Assembly (NCBI RefSeq): GCF_021533195.1
Contig: NZ_JAJNKB010000006.1
Span: 186,001 to 250,000 of the forward strand
Origin: Portibacter marinus
GTDB taxonomy: Bacteria > Bacteroidota > Bacteroidia > Chitinophagales > Saprospiraceae
Direction: 5' to 3'
Length of the DNA: 64,000 nucleotides
Below are positions 7,781-17,603 of the stretch, piece after piece. The notes beneath the pieces are model-generated. The model was not told the DNA's origin. It ran no database searches and saw nothing but the letters and a program-made list of their open reading frames with translations. Both the position numbers and the translations under genes were made by a program. How positions within the stretch are numbered: the first letter of the stretch is position 1; every line of letters begins with the position of its first letter.

Positions 7781-10120
7781 CTATCTAACAATAAGAACTT
7801 TTGTGACCGCTGTATCAGGATTATCATTATTCCCAAGCTCATTGGCATTGCTAAAAACCAAATATACTCCCGAGGCCACCTCTCTGCCGCTGTAATCTCT
7901 TCCATCCCATGTCGCTGTCCCGCCCAGGGCATCCGATTGGTAGACCAATTGACCAGCCACATCCGTGATTTTAATGGTCGCGTCTCTTGCCAGTCCTTTG
8001 AAAGCGATTAGCCCTTCATAGTTGGGTCTGACTGGATTAGGATAGGCATAAACTTTGCTTTGATGTCTGACTTCACTGGCTCCTGTTGTCATGGTTTGAA
8101 AAGCCTGAATGCCTCCGTCAGACGCGATAAACATTTTACCAGTCTGAGGGTCATACTCCAGATCTATGATGTTATCATTGAAGAGCGGACTGTTCTCAGA
8201 TGTAAATCTGGCTATTTTGTCCACTCCATTGGGAGACTGCACAAATATCCCATTTCTGGTACCAAACCATTTTTGATTTCCGCCATCAATTCCTATGGCC
8301 CGAATATCTTCTGTCTGTAAAAGCCTTGCTGGAATGCTATCTTCAAAGACGATCTCAATACTACCCCTACAGGTAAAGGCATTACTACTGTCAGCTGGTG
8401 CAAAAGGGTCGCAACCAAAAATCACAGGGCCTTCTCCGGTACCGACCCAAATGGTGCCATCCAGATCCTTTTCAATACAATTGACAACATTGGTTGGCAA
8501 TTCTGAATTTCCGGAATTGATAAAACGTTGTTGATGTAAGGTAGGATTAGCGACTTCGCCCTTATCGCTATAGACCAGAACACCGCCTGCTCCTCCTGTG
8601 ACCTGAATCCATTTATTTCCAAAATCATCGACCGTAATTTGGCCAAGCGTTGAATTTGTGATCACATTATAGCTATGCCAGTTCCCCTCTTTACTCAAAA
8701 CGACCAGTGGTTTCTCTGCTTCATGTGCGGAAATCCAAAGGTTTTCATTATCGTCAAATGCCAATCCTGCCACCTTTTCTCTTATTGGAAAAGAAGGGGA
8801 CCCTATGACCGGAGAATTCTCGCTATCGTAGTGTGTAAACTTATTTTCATCAAAGTCTGCTTCTAACAATCCGGAATAAAATGATCCAAGGAAAAGATGT
8901 CCATCTTCAGGATCTTTGGCAATCGTGTAAACATTTAAAAGATCAGCTGTTTTTAGGGCGGTAGTATTGGATTCATTGTAATTGGTCCATTGACCTTCTT
9001 TTAAAATATAGATCCCATCTCTGTTCGCGAGAAAATTGAAGGCATCAGTCACTCCACCGGAAGTGGCATAGAGTATTCCGTCATCTACCAACATTTCACT
9101 TACGGAATGAGAAAAAATCGATTTTGTGGACACTCTTCTACATTGTCCATCATAGCCTTCTGTATATCGAAATCCTCTCCATTCATCGGCATACCATACC
9201 CTACCCTTTTCATCTCTAACAGCATCAGTTATCAGATTCGCACAATCCAGGGTTCCTTGCTGTATGATTCCTTCCTCATTGACATACCGAATCAACGATT
9301 TATTATTGTCAAATCGGGAGCCGATCATCAGCTCCGGTCCTTCATCGCTAATAAATTCAAAGTTTTCACCTTGTTCAGAAGTTATCGCTACATCAAAGTG
9401 CCCCTCCGGGTCTTGCGTCCAAATTTCATTATTTAATAACAACCACAAATTTCCAAGGTGTGATTTAACTGTATTTAACTCATACAACATAGGCAAACCC
9501 ACATCTGCACCTAAAAATTTCCAATTGGCAAAATCAGAGAAATTAATCATTTTACTCAAGTCGAGACTGTATAATCCATCTTCCGTAGCTGCGTATAGAA
9601 AATTTCCCTGAGTAGTTGTAGCAAATGCGGCCATTTCCATTTGAGTGGTAAAGCCAAACTCAAAGCTTTGCATGTCAAAAGACACCACTCCAAATCCAGT
9701 CGATAAATAGGCTGTTCCTGCTCCATCAAAATGCACATCATATATGTTCTTATCCAGTATGATACCGGTGTTATTTTTGATGTCCTGAATATTGATTACA
9801 CCCTCTTCAGTGATCACATCCATTTCCTGATTGTTATAAATAACCAGAATATTTCCTGAAGCGGCGTCGTATTTCAAGTCAGAAATGCCAACTTCTGACA
9901 ACCCTTCTACCTTACTCATAAACTCCAGCGAAAAGTCTTCCTTATCGACACTCATAATAGAGAAGTCAGTAGCAAAATATACCTTGTTAGGGCTTTGCGT
10001 GATAGACAAGCCACGTTGATAGGGTAGGTGTGATTCCCATTCTCCGAATCTTAGATTTGTCTGACTAAAAAGTGAAAAATTCAATAAAAGCAGTAGCCAG
10101 ATTAGCGTAGTCTTTCCCAT
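7781..10120 (-). CDS. porZ: PorZ, type IX secretion surface beta-propeller protein
   Basis: Exported 779-residue protein. It has a signal peptide (MGKTTLIWLLLLLNFSLFSQ), then FGEWESHLPY and repeated propeller blades with two-component-regulator-propeller motifs such as GRVWYAD, NLWISAH, GNKWIQV, TIWVGTGEG and NQKWFGTRNG. It ends in a T9SS-type domain with YPNPVRPNYEG, ATWDGRDYSGREVASGVYLV and KVLIVR. In Porphyromonas PorZ is part of the cell-surface attachment complex that adds anionic LPS to secreted T9SS cargo. The order of domains and the opening W-x-SHLPY block match PorZ rather than a generic propeller. It is 9 nt from nadD, within the dnaN-nadD-porZ run. No other T9SS core gene is in the window. 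Confidence 0.85.
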   Translation of the reverse strand: MGKTTLIWLLLLLNFSLFSQTNLRFGEWESHLPYQRGLSITQSPNKVYFATDFSIMSVDKEDFSLEFMSKVEGLSEVGISDLKYDAASGNILVIYNNQEMDVITEEGVINIQDIKNNTGIILDKNIYDVHFDGAGTAYLSTGFGVVSFDMQSFEFGFTTQMEMAAFATTTQGNFLYAATEDGLYSLDLSKMINFSDFANWKFLGADVGLPMLYELNTVKSHLGNLWLLLNNEIWTQDPEGHFDVAITSEQGENFEFISDEGPELMIGSRFDNNKSLIRYVNEEGIIQQGTLDCANLITDAVRDEKGRVWYADEWRGFRYTEGYDGQCRRVSTKSIFSHSVSEMLVDDGILYATSGGVTDAFNFLANRDGIYILKEGQWTNYNESNTTALKTADLLNVYTIAKDPEDGHLFLGSFYSGLLEADFDENKFTHYDSENSPVIGSPSFPIREKVAGLAFDDNENLWISAHEAEKPLVVLSKEGNWHSYNVITNSTLGQITVDDFGNKWIQVTGGAGGVLVYSDKGEVANPTLHQQRFINSGNSELPTNVVNCIEKDLDGTIWVGTGEGPVIFGCDPFAPADSSNAFTCRGSIEIVFEDSIPARLLQTEDIRAIGIDGGNQKWFGTRNGIFVQSPNGVDKIARFTSENSPLFNDNIIDLEYDPQTGKMFIASDGGIQAFQTMTTGASEVRHQSKVYAYPNPVRPNYEGLIAFKGLARDATIKITDVAGQLVYQSDALGGTATWDGRDYSGREVASGVYLVFSNANELGNNDNPDTAVTKVLIVR

Positions 10121-10129
10121 TCGCAGGAC

Positions 10130-10702
10130 TTAAGTATACATTTTATTCGAATCGATATATTCGAAAACGGACTGGGGGACTAAATATTGAATGGAATGGC
10201 CAGTTTTTATAGATTTCCTAATGAAACTACTGGATATGTCCAGCATTGGAGCTGGAACGATAGAGACTTTGGGATGATTTTGGAGTTCACCCAAATCGTA
10301 GGATGGTCGTTGATATACCTTAATATCGTAATCTCTTAGAATTAATTCGTAGTTCTTCCATTTATGAAAAGTAGACAGGTTATCTCCTCCCATGATCAGA
10401 CTAAAGATGTGGTCAGGATATTTTTCTTTCAGATAGGTCAATGTATCAATGGTGTATGATGGTTTCGGCAGAGAAAATTCAATATTAGAGGCCTTGATTC
10501 CCGGATTGTCTCCGATGGCCAATGTGACCAAATGGAGTCTGTCATAATCTTTAGCCAGAGACTTTTTCTCTTTATGAGGATTATGTGGACTGACCACCAT
10601 CCATACCTGATCGACATCTGTGTATTGAAGCATATGACTGGAAATGATCATATGGCCGACATGCACTGGGTTAAACGACCCGAAATAAAGTCCGATTTTC
10701 AT
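10130..10702 (-). CDS. nadD: Nicotinate-nucleotide adenylyltransferase
   Basis: Cytosolic nucleotidyltransferase that converts nicotinate mononucleotide and ATP to deamido-NAD in NAD synthesis. The N-terminal GLYFGSFNPVHVGHM carries the HxGH nucleotide-binding motif, followed by SPHNPHKEKK and, near the C-terminus, DISSSFIRKSIKTG (the ISSTxIR motif of the family). At 190 residues it is full length. The ATG at 10702 is unambiguous. It lies 13 nt after dnaN and 9 nt before porZ, all on the minus strand, so transcription is probably shared. Confidence 0.95.
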   Translation of the reverse strand: MKIGLYFGSFNPVHVGHMIISSHMLQYTDVDQVWMVVSPHNPHKEKKSLAKDYDRLHLVTLAIGDNPGIKASNIEFSLPKPSYTIDTLTYLKEKYPDHIFSLIMGGDNLSTFHKWKNYELILRDYDIKVYQRPSYDLGELQNHPKVSIVPAPMLDISSSFIRKSIKTGHSIQYLVPQSVFEYIDSNKMYT

Positions 10703-10715
10703 GAGTTGGTTTAGG

Positions 10716-11831
10716 TCAATGACTCATCATCACAGGCATGACCAGCATGAGCAACTGTTCATTTTCTTCCTCCTCTGTAGGCAGTAAGATGCCGGCGCGG
10801 CTGGGCGTAGACATCTCTAATTTAACCTCGTCCGATTCAATCACGTTCAACATTTCAATCATAAACTTGGCATTAAAGCCAATATTCATAGGCTCGCCAG
10901 TGTAATTGCAAGGCAACTGCTCTGTCGCTTCATTGCTGAAGTCCAAATCTTGTGCGGAGATGGTCAATGAACCATCGTTAATATTCAAAATAACCTGATT
11001 AGTGGTTTTATTGGCATAAATATTAATCCTGGTCAGAGATTTTTGAAAATCATTTCTGCCAATTAGCATATCGTTAGGGTTATCTACAGGAATGACTGCA
11101 TTATAATCAGGATATTTAGCGTCGATTAGCCTGCAAATGATTTTGGTTTCTCCAAAATTGAAAAAAGCATTCGTTTTATTATAGCTTAATTCCACATCTT
11201 CTTTCCTGCTAATTGCATTTTTAAGAAGTGTCATGGCCTTTTTAGGGATGATGAAAGAAGCGGCCTGGTCGCTACTAATATTTCCAAAAGTGTATTTGAT
11301 CAATTTGTGCGCATCTGTGGCAACAAAGATGATTTTATTAAAATCGATCTGAACGAAAACGCCGGTCATGGCCAGTCTCAGCTCGTCATTGCTGGTTGCA
11401 AAAAGCGTTTTATTAATCGCTTTAGAAAGTATTTCAGTATTGATGGTAATACTATTCGTATCCTCTTCCTCAGGTAATTCAGGGAAATCTTCAGGACCTT
11501 CACCTGCCAACTTATACTTTCCAAAAGCTGATGTTAATTCTATCGCTCGATTATCATCGTTTAGTGCAAAAGTGATGGGTTGATCTGGAAGGGCTTTCAG
11601 GGTGTCCAATAAAATTTTCGCTGGTACTGCGACCGAACCATCCGTATCAGCATTGACATTCATCTCGGTGACAATGGTCGTTTCTAAATTGGTTGCTCTA
11701 ATGGTTAGTACGTTTTCTTTTACTCCGAATAAAAAATCCTCAAGAATGGGAAGGACCGGATTAGAACCGATTGCTCCACTGGCGACTTGTAGATTTTTTA
11801 GCAATTCAGATGAGGAAACGGAAAATTTCAT
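10716..11831 (-). CDS. dnaN: DNA polymerase III beta subunit (sliding clamp)
   Basis: Processivity clamp that encircles DNA and tethers the replicative polymerase. The 371-residue length, the opening MKFSVSSSELLKNLQ, the RPVLPIL-like block (SNPVLPILEDFLF), the three repeated clamp folds and the C-terminal LLMLVMPVMMSH are typical. It heads an apparent minus-strand operon with nadD, porZ, the YbhN-like gene and the amidase. dnaA and recF are not adjacent, so this is not a classic origin cluster. A TAnnTTTG box lies 22 bases upstream of the ATG. Confidence 0.96.
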   Translation of the reverse strand: MKFSVSSSELLKNLQVASGAIGSNPVLPILEDFLFGVKENVLTIRATNLETTIVTEMNVNADTDGSVAVPAKILLDTLKALPDQPITFALNDDNRAIELTSAFGKYKLAGEGPEDFPELPEEEDTNSITINTEILSKAINKTLFATSNDELRLAMTGVFVQIDFNKIIFVATDAHKLIKYTFGNISSDQAASFIIPKKAMTLLKNAISRKEDVELSYNKTNAFFNFGETKIICRLIDAKYPDYNAVIPVDNPNDMLIGRNDFQKSLTRINIYANKTTNQVILNINDGSLTISAQDLDFSNEATEQLPCNYTGEPMNIGFNAKFMIEMLNVIESDEVKLEMSTPSRAGILLPTEEEENEQLLMLVMPVMMSH

Positions 11832-11853
11832 ATTTACTTATTTTAAAGTACCA

Positions 11854-11861
11854 CAAAAATA
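11854..11861 (-). promoter_or_regulatory. Candidate -7 box for the dnaN operon
   Basis: The minus strand reads TATTTTTG, an exact TAnnTTTG match, leaving about 15-20 nt of leader before the dnaN ATG. It lies in the 99-bp divergent gap shared with the M16 gene. Confidence 0.4.
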
Positions 11862-11930
11862 ATTCTTAATACCATAATTCCTAACTATTAGCTATATGGT
11901 ATGAAGTTTTTTTAAGTTCTTTGCGTGCTG

Positions 11931-13202
11931 ATGGAAAATCTAAGAAAATACGGGCCTCCAATCCACACCATTGAGCAGGTGAGTCTTCCCAAATACAACT
12001 TCTGCACACTTGATAATGGTGTACCACTTTATTCGATTTCTCAGGGCACCCAGGAGATCATTAAAATAGAGGTGGTCTTTCAATCAGGCAGAACTTACGA
12101 ACAGAAGAAGGTGGTTTCCAGAGCTTGTAACAATCAAATCAAGGAAGGGAGTTCTAGGATGTCGAGCAGACAAATCGTCGATCATGTAGATTATTATGGG
12201 GCCTCAATCCGGACAGGTGAAAACCTGGACAGTTGTTCCATTTCATTATTTTGCTTGACCAAGCACTTCGAAATCCTGCTTCCTATATTAAGAGAGGTCA
12301 TCATGGAGCCGCTTTTTCCGGAGGATGAGTTGAGAAAATACATTCAGACCAATTCAGAACGGTTAAAAATAGAATTGGTTAAAAATGATGTAATTGCATA
12401 CAGAACCATTACAGAGTCCATATTTACAAAGGAACATCCCTATGGATACAATTCGGAAATTTCAGATTATGGTGCACTTTTAAGGGAGGACCTTGTGCAG
12501 CATTATGAAAATAATTATGGTGCCAACAACTGTTTTATTTTTCTGAGTGGAATGGTAAAGGATGAGCATATAGCTGCCTGCAATCGCTTTTTTGGAAATG
12601 GATTTAGAACTGCAAATCCACGTGAAAAGATTCCTCAGTTAATCGATCCACATCCCGAAAAATTGATCATTGAATCGGATAAAGATTTTCAGACTGCCAT
12701 TAAGCTGGGACGTCGGGTGTTTGATAGAAATCATGCTGACTACCCCGGATTATATGTACTGAATTCTATTTTAGGTGGTTACTTTGGCTCCAGGTTGATG
12801 TCTAATATCAGAGAAGACAAGGGCTATACCTACAATATTTATTCGGAGGTAGATGTCATGAAGCACGACGGCCTTCTGCTAATTGGCACAGAGGTGAATG
12901 CAGATTTTGCCGAAAAGACCATTGATGAGATTTTTAGGGAATTGAGGTTACTAAGAGAGGAACCTATAGGAATTGAAGAACTGGATATGGTCAGAAACTA
13001 TCTTTTAGGCAGAATACTGAATTTTATCGACGGACCATTTAATTCAGGAAGGCTGCTTAAGTCAATCGTGTTATCAGGATTAGATGAGAACTATTTTAAC
13101 AATTTGGTGCATACCATCAAGCATGTGACAACTGAAAATCTAAATGTACTGGCTAACAGGTATTTAAATGAAGACAATATGTGGCTGGTACGCGTGGGTT
13201 AA
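11931..13202 (+). CDS. M16 (pitrilysin) family peptidase homologue without zinc motif
   Basis: This 423-residue protein has the two-lobed M16 layout: IKIEVVFQSGRTYE at the start, then the helix where active enzymes carry HxxEH, and the C-terminal half with GGYFGSRLMSNIREDKGYTYNIYS (the Arg/Tyr segment that contacts substrate). At the metal site the sequence is SRACNNQIKEGSSRMSS, so both histidines and the glutamate are gone. It should be the non-catalytic partner of a heterodimeric M16 protease, comparable to alpha subunits of processing peptidases. No catalytic partner is in the window. The frame opens at GTG 11925, but the ATG at 11931 (MENLRKYG) is preferred. Confidence 0.85.
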   Translation: MENLRKYGPPIHTIEQVSLPKYNFCTLDNGVPLYSISQGTQEIIKIEVVFQSGRTYEQKKVVSRACNNQIKEGSSRMSSRQIVDHVDYYGASIRTGENLDSCSISLFCLTKHFEILLPILREVIMEPLFPEDELRKYIQTNSERLKIELVKNDVIAYRTITESIFTKEHPYGYNSEISDYGALLREDLVQHYENNYGANNCFIFLSGMVKDEHIAACNRFFGNGFRTANPREKIPQLIDPHPEKLIIESDKDFQTAIKLGRRVFDRNHADYPGLYVLNSILGGYFGSRLMSNIREDKGYTYNIYSEVDVMKHDGLLLIGTEVNADFAEKTIDEIFRELRLLREEPIGIEELDMVRNYLLGRILNFIDGPFNSGRLLKSIVLSGLDENYFNNLVHTIKHVTTENLNVLANRYLNEDNMWLVRVG

Positions 13203-13337
13203 TTGGTACACATTTTGCAAGATATATCAAGTTGTGAAGCGTTTAGGACTAATTTAGCTTTTATTACCGATTTGCTAATTTCTTTTTGCGTAATTTTCGC
13301 GGTTGATTTAAAAATGCGTTGTAATACAGAATAATAA

Positions 13338-14369
13338 ATGAGATTTTTCAATTTTTTCACGCAGGAACTAGCAATAGATCTTGGAACTGCAAACACACTG
13401 ATCATACAGGATGGGGAAATCGTTGTGGATGAACCATCTATTGTTGCCATAGACAGAAAAACGGGTGAAGTGATTGCAGTGGGTTCTAAGGCCATGCAAA
13501 TGCATGAAAAAACACATGATAATATAAAGACAGTCAGACCACTAAAAGATGGAGTGATTGCAGATTTTCAGGCAGCTGAAAAGTTAATTCAGGGACTGAT
13601 TAATCAGATCACTGAAAGGAAGCGGTTCTTTACTCATTTGAGAATGATGATCTGTATTCCAAGTGGAATTACGGAAGTAGAGAAAAGAGCGGTCTTTGAT
13701 TCTGCTGATCACGTGGATTCCAAGGAGACTTATCTGATCTATGAGCCTATGGCTGCAGCATTGGGAATCGGACTCAATGTGGAAGCTCCGATTGGTAATA
13801 TGATTATTGATATAGGAGGTGGAACTACTGAAATTGCGGTCATTGCGCTTTCAGGAATTGTAACGGATCAATCCATCCGGACGGCAGGTGATGAATTTAC
13901 AATGGATATTGTGGAGCACATGAGAAGAAAGCACAACCTGCTGATTGGTGAAAGAACTGCTGAAAGCATAAAAATCAACATAGGTTCTGCGCTTCCAAAG
14001 TTGGATGAACCACCGGAACAAGTAGCGGTCAATGGTCGTGATTTGATTTCGGGAATTCCAAAGCAAGTTTATGTTTCTTATGAAGAAACTGCAGAGGCTT
14101 TGGATAAGTCGATTGCCAAGATAGAGGAAGCCATATTAAAAGCCCTGGAGGACACACCCCCGGAATTAGCGTCAGACATCTATAAAAGAGGAATATATCT
14201 GACCGGAGGTGGTGCACTTTTACGTGGTTTAAATAAAAGAATCGCAGAAAAAACCAAGCTTCCGGTGCATATTGCTGAAGACCCTTTAAGGGCTGTAGTT
14301 TTAGGAACAGGCATCGCGATCAAAAATGCAAAAAGATTTACTTTTTTAATTGACAGAAAAAGCATTTAA
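13338..14369 (+). CDS. mreB: Rod-shape-determining actin homologue MreB
   Basis: Bacterial actin that forms membrane-associated filaments and directs lateral wall synthesis. The 343 residues include the N-terminal amphipathic MRFFNFF, phosphate-1 LAIDLGTANTLI, connect-1 EPMAAALGIGLNV, phosphate-2 MIIDIGGGTTEIAVI and the adenosine loop IYLTGGGALLRGL. It is first in the order mreB-mreC-mreD-mrdA. A near-consensus -7 element (TAATTTTC, 13291-13298) with a TTTG 16 bases earlier sits upstream. Length and motifs are complete. Confidence 0.97.
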   Translation: MRFFNFFTQELAIDLGTANTLIIQDGEIVVDEPSIVAIDRKTGEVIAVGSKAMQMHEKTHDNIKTVRPLKDGVIADFQAAEKLIQGLINQITERKRFFTHLRMMICIPSGITEVEKRAVFDSADHVDSKETYLIYEPMAAALGIGLNVEAPIGNMIIDIGGGTTEIAVIALSGIVTDQSIRTAGDEFTMDIVEHMRRKHNLLIGERTAESIKINIGSALPKLDEPPEQVAVNGRDLISGIPKQVYVSYEETAEALDKSIAKIEEAILKALEDTPPELASDIYKRGIYLTGGGALLRGLNKRIAEKTKLPVHIAEDPLRAVVLGTGIAIKNAKRFTFLIDRKSI

Positions 14370-14417
14370 TTTTGTACCCTATTAGCACATCACATTGGTG
14401 TCGAATAAAATTTATGA

Positions 14418-15230
14418 ATGCAGAATCTTCTACAATTATTTGCTCGAGTAGGCAACTTGATTCTATTCATCATATTGGAGTTTTTTTGCATCTATTTAAT
14501 TGTCAATTTTAATCAGGAGCAGAAAAGCATCTATCTCAATTCCAGTAGTTTATTGACTTCTGGCTTGGTTAATCGCTACGATAATTTTACAGACTTCCTG
14601 ACGCTCAGAGAAAGAAATGAACAGTTGGCTGAAGAAAACAGCAAATTACTGGAAGAGCTTATCAATTTGAAAACCAACATTGACCTGCCCCCAGAAAAAA
14701 CAGATTCTATTCAAAAATACAAATTGATCTCCGCTGCGGTAATCAATAATTCCATCAGGCAAAAAAACAACAAACTGACGCTTAACCAGGGTAGGAACCA
14801 AGGACTGGTGAAAGGACAGGGTGTTATCAACGATGAAGGTTTGGTGGGAATAGTGAACGATGTATCCGCTAACTATGCCACTGCCTTATCTTTACTAAAT
14901 CTACAAACGAACATTTCGGTTCGCCTGAAGAGGACGAATGAAATAGGTGAATTGCAGTGGGATGGCAAAAGTATCAAACGATTAACGATGAATGCGGTTC
15001 CTCCTCATGTAGAGGTGGTAGTAGGCGATTCAGTAGTTACCAGCGGTTACTCTACCATTTTTCCACCAGACATCTATGTTGGATCGGTTGTGGAGGTTAA
15101 GACTGACAAAAGAAATGGATTCCTATCGTTAGAGGTGGAGCTCAACAATGACTTGTCAAAGCTTGATTACGTTTATGTGATTGAAAATTTAAAAGCGGAA
15201 GAGCAATTAGAATTGGAATTGAATGAATAA
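14418..15230 (+). CDS. mreC: Rod-shape-determining protein MreC
   Basis: Periplasmic scaffold of the elongation complex, anchored by one N-terminal helix (about residues 10-29). A coiled coil (about 55-95, RERNEQLAEENSKLLEELIN) comes next, followed by the beta-rich MreC core with LNQGRNQGLVKGQGVIND and VGDSVVTSGYSTIFPPDIYVG. The 270-residue length is normal. It starts 48 nt after mreB, and its last codons overlap the mreD start by 8 nt (ATGAATAA), which indicates coupled translation. Confidence 0.92.
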   Translation: MQNLLQLFARVGNLILFIILEFFCIYLIVNFNQEQKSIYLNSSSLLTSGLVNRYDNFTDFLTLRERNEQLAEENSKLLEELINLKTNIDLPPEKTDSIQKYKLISAAVINNSIRQKNNKLTLNQGRNQGLVKGQGVINDEGLVGIVNDVSANYATALSLLNLQTNISVRLKRTNEIGELQWDGKSIKRLTMNAVPPHVEVVVGDSVVTSGYSTIFPPDIYVGSVVEVKTDKRNGFLSLEVELNNDLSKLDYVYVIENLKAEEQLELELNE

Positions 15231-15744
15231 TACGGTCGTCAGAAATATTATCCGGTTTTTCATTTTTCTGCTCCTTCAGGGTTTGGTTCTAAAAGGAATA
15301 GATCTGAGTGCCGGTGAATTTGACTATATACATATCATTATTTATCATTTATTTATTCTTCTGCTTCCGCTCAATATGCCCAGGTGGTCTATACTATTGG
15401 TTGCACTTTTTATGGGGATAGGGGTTGATCTTTTTTATGACAGCCCGGGTGTTCACGCTTCGGCATGCGTTTTTACAGCTTATTTACGTAAGCCCGTTCT
15501 TCAGTTTCTAGAGCCACAAGGAGGCTACAATATCAATGAAGTTCCCAGTCTTTATCATTTTGATATCTCATGGATTGTCATTTACACTTCACTTCTTACC
15601 TTTGCACACTTTCTGTGGTACTTCTCCATGGAGGCATTCTCGTTTGTTTTCATCTTTGACATTGTGTTGAATACAATATTTAGCTTTATTATATCGATTA
15701 TATTTATCCTGATATATCATTTTATTATCAGACCTAAGTACTAG
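15223..15744 (+). CDS. mreD: Rod-shape-determining protein MreD
   Basis: Small polytopic inner-membrane protein (173 residues, about five helices) of the Rod complex. Sequence identity to MreD is weak by eye, as usual for this fast-evolving protein. The call rests on size, hydrophobic pattern (for example LVALFMGIGVDLFYDSPGVHASACVFTAY spread over residues 61-89) and position between mreC and mrdA. It overlaps mreC by 8 nt and ends 2 nt before the TTG of mrdA. Confidence 0.85.
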   Translation: MNNTVVRNIIRFFIFLLLQGLVLKGIDLSAGEFDYIHIIIYHLFILLLPLNMPRWSILLVALFMGIGVDLFYDSPGVHASACVFTAYLRKPVLQFLEPQGGYNINEVPSLYHFDISWIVIYTSLLTFAHFLWYFSMEAFSFVFIFDIVLNTIFSFIISIIFILIYHFIIRPKY

Positions 15745-15746
15745 CA

Positions 15747-17603
15747 TTGGAAGAAGCAAAAAGAAATATCATCCTTGGGTTGTTTATTGTTAGCGCAGTA
15801 ATACTTACCCTCAAGGCTGCCCAAATTCAGCTTCTTGACTCCTCTTTTAAGGACATGGCCAGAAAGACAACGCTAAATGAAAAGAAGCTTTATCCGACCA
15901 GGGGACTGATCTATGATCGTAATGGAAAGCTGCTCGCGGCCAATGAGCCTAACTATGAATTAAAACTGATTTACAATCAAATGGACCCAAGTATGGATAC
16001 CACTTTGTTTTGTGAATTGCTCGATATCGATAAAGAGACCTTTGAGATTCTGGTCAATAAGAACTGGAGAGATCCCAGATTTAGTAAGTCTACACCATTT
16101 AGAGTCATCAATAATATTTCTCCTGAACGATATGCTGCTTTACAGGAGCACATGTTCAGGTTTCCGGGATTCTTTACAGAAATGAGAAATGTGAGGTCTT
16201 ACCCACATTCCAGTTCAGCCCATGTTTTAGGCTATCTCGGGGAGGTCAATCAAAAGCAAATAGATCAGTCCGAGGGTATTTATGCACTGGGAGATTTCGT
16301 GGGTTTAGTGGGACTAGAAGAAATGTATGAAGAGGAGTTGAGGGGATCTAAAGGTGTGGAATATATGCTAAGAGACAACTTGGGACGGAATGTTGAAGTC
16401 TTTGATGGTGGTAATCTCAACGAATATCCTGTTCCGGGTGATTATCTTGTGACAGGTTTGGATTTAGATTTGCAGGAATTCGGGGAGGCGCTGATGGCCA
16501 ATAAAAGAGGTAGCATAGTGGCGATCGAACCGAAGACCGGGGAAATACTAACAGCGCTAAGCTCCATATCCTATGACCCGAATCATATGTCTATCTCTAA
16601 CAATAGAGATAGTGTATACCGGGCGTTGTCAACGGATAGCATGAATATTCCACTGTTTGATCGATCCGTACAGGCCAAGTATCCACCTGGCTCCATTATC
16701 AAGCCTGTCATGGCCTTAATTGCTATGCAGGAAGACATCGCCACGCCTTCCAGGAGTATTCCCTGTGATGGAACATACAGGGTTTCCAGAAATTTTTATC
16801 AGAAGTGTCATGCACATAATAAAGCATGGGGAGTTTCAGGGGCGATCCAATATTCCTGTAATTCGTATTTCTATCAGATCATGAGAGAAATGGTCGAAAA
16901 ATATGGGTATACTAATCCTGGCAAGGGCCTCGATATGGTCATGGATTATCTCAAGAGATTTGGGCTTGGAGATCAATTGGAAGTGGACATTAGCAATGAA
17001 AGCAAAGGCAATCTGCCGAGTTCTGAATATTTTGACAATTTGTATAATAAAAATGGGGCATCCTGGAGAGCAAGCGCGATCCTTTCACTTGGGATAGGTC
17101 AGGGAGAATTGGAGTTGACAACGGTACAGATGGCTAATTTGGCTGCAATTCTGGCCAATCGAGGATATTACTATAATCCTCATTTAGTCAAATCATTTTC
17201 AAGTGCTGAAAGCGATATCCCTGATAAGTATAAAATCAAAAACGAAATCAATATTAATAAGGATTTTTACGAGCCGGTCATCGAAGGTATGGAAAATGCC
17301 ATCTTATCAGGTACAGCGACCTTGGCCAGAGTGCCGGATATCGAGATTTGTGGTAAGACAGGAACCTCACAGAACCCTCATGGAAAAGACCACTCTGTAT
17401 TTTTTGCTTTTGCGCCAAAAGATAATCCACAAATTGCTATAGCGGTTTTCATCGAGAATGCGGGATGGGGAGGAACTTATGCTGCACCAATAGCCAGTTT
17501 GATGATTGAGAAATATCTTCACAAAGAGATTTCTCCGAGTCGCCAATGGCTTTTGGAACGGATGCTGAATGCGTATTTATTGGAAGAAGAAGAAAAAACG
17601 TAA
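15747..17603 (+). CDS. mrdA: Penicillin-binding protein 2 (elongation transpeptidase)
   Basis: Inner-membrane class B PBP that crosslinks peptidoglycan during elongation. There is one N-terminal helix (residues 7-25), a dimerisation domain beginning LYPTRGLIYDRNGKLLA, and a transpeptidase domain with the nucleophile in PPGSIIKPV (SxxK), YSCNSYF (SxN) and CGKTGTSQNPHGKDHS (KTGT). Length is 618 residues. Translation starts at TTG 15747, 2 nt after the mreD stop; no nearby ATG fits. rodA, the glycosyltransferase partner that commonly follows, is absent and folA comes directly after. Confidence 0.95.
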   Translation: MEEAKRNIILGLFIVSAVILTLKAAQIQLLDSSFKDMARKTTLNEKKLYPTRGLIYDRNGKLLAANEPNYELKLIYNQMDPSMDTTLFCELLDIDKETFEILVNKNWRDPRFSKSTPFRVINNISPERYAALQEHMFRFPGFFTEMRNVRSYPHSSSAHVLGYLGEVNQKQIDQSEGIYALGDFVGLVGLEEMYEEELRGSKGVEYMLRDNLGRNVEVFDGGNLNEYPVPGDYLVTGLDLDLQEFGEALMANKRGSIVAIEPKTGEILTALSSISYDPNHMSISNNRDSVYRALSTDSMNIPLFDRSVQAKYPPGSIIKPVMALIAMQEDIATPSRSIPCDGTYRVSRNFYQKCHAHNKAWGVSGAIQYSCNSYFYQIMREMVEKYGYTNPGKGLDMVMDYLKRFGLGDQLEVDISNESKGNLPSSEYFDNLYNKNGASWRASAILSLGIGQGELELTTVQMANLAAILANRGYYYNPHLVKSFSSAESDIPDKYKIKNEININKDFYEPVIEGMENAILSGTATLARVPDIEICGKTGTSQNPHGKDHSVFFAFAPKDNPQIAIAVFIENAGWGGTYAAPIASLMIEKYLHKEISPSRQWLLERMLNAYLLEEEEKT

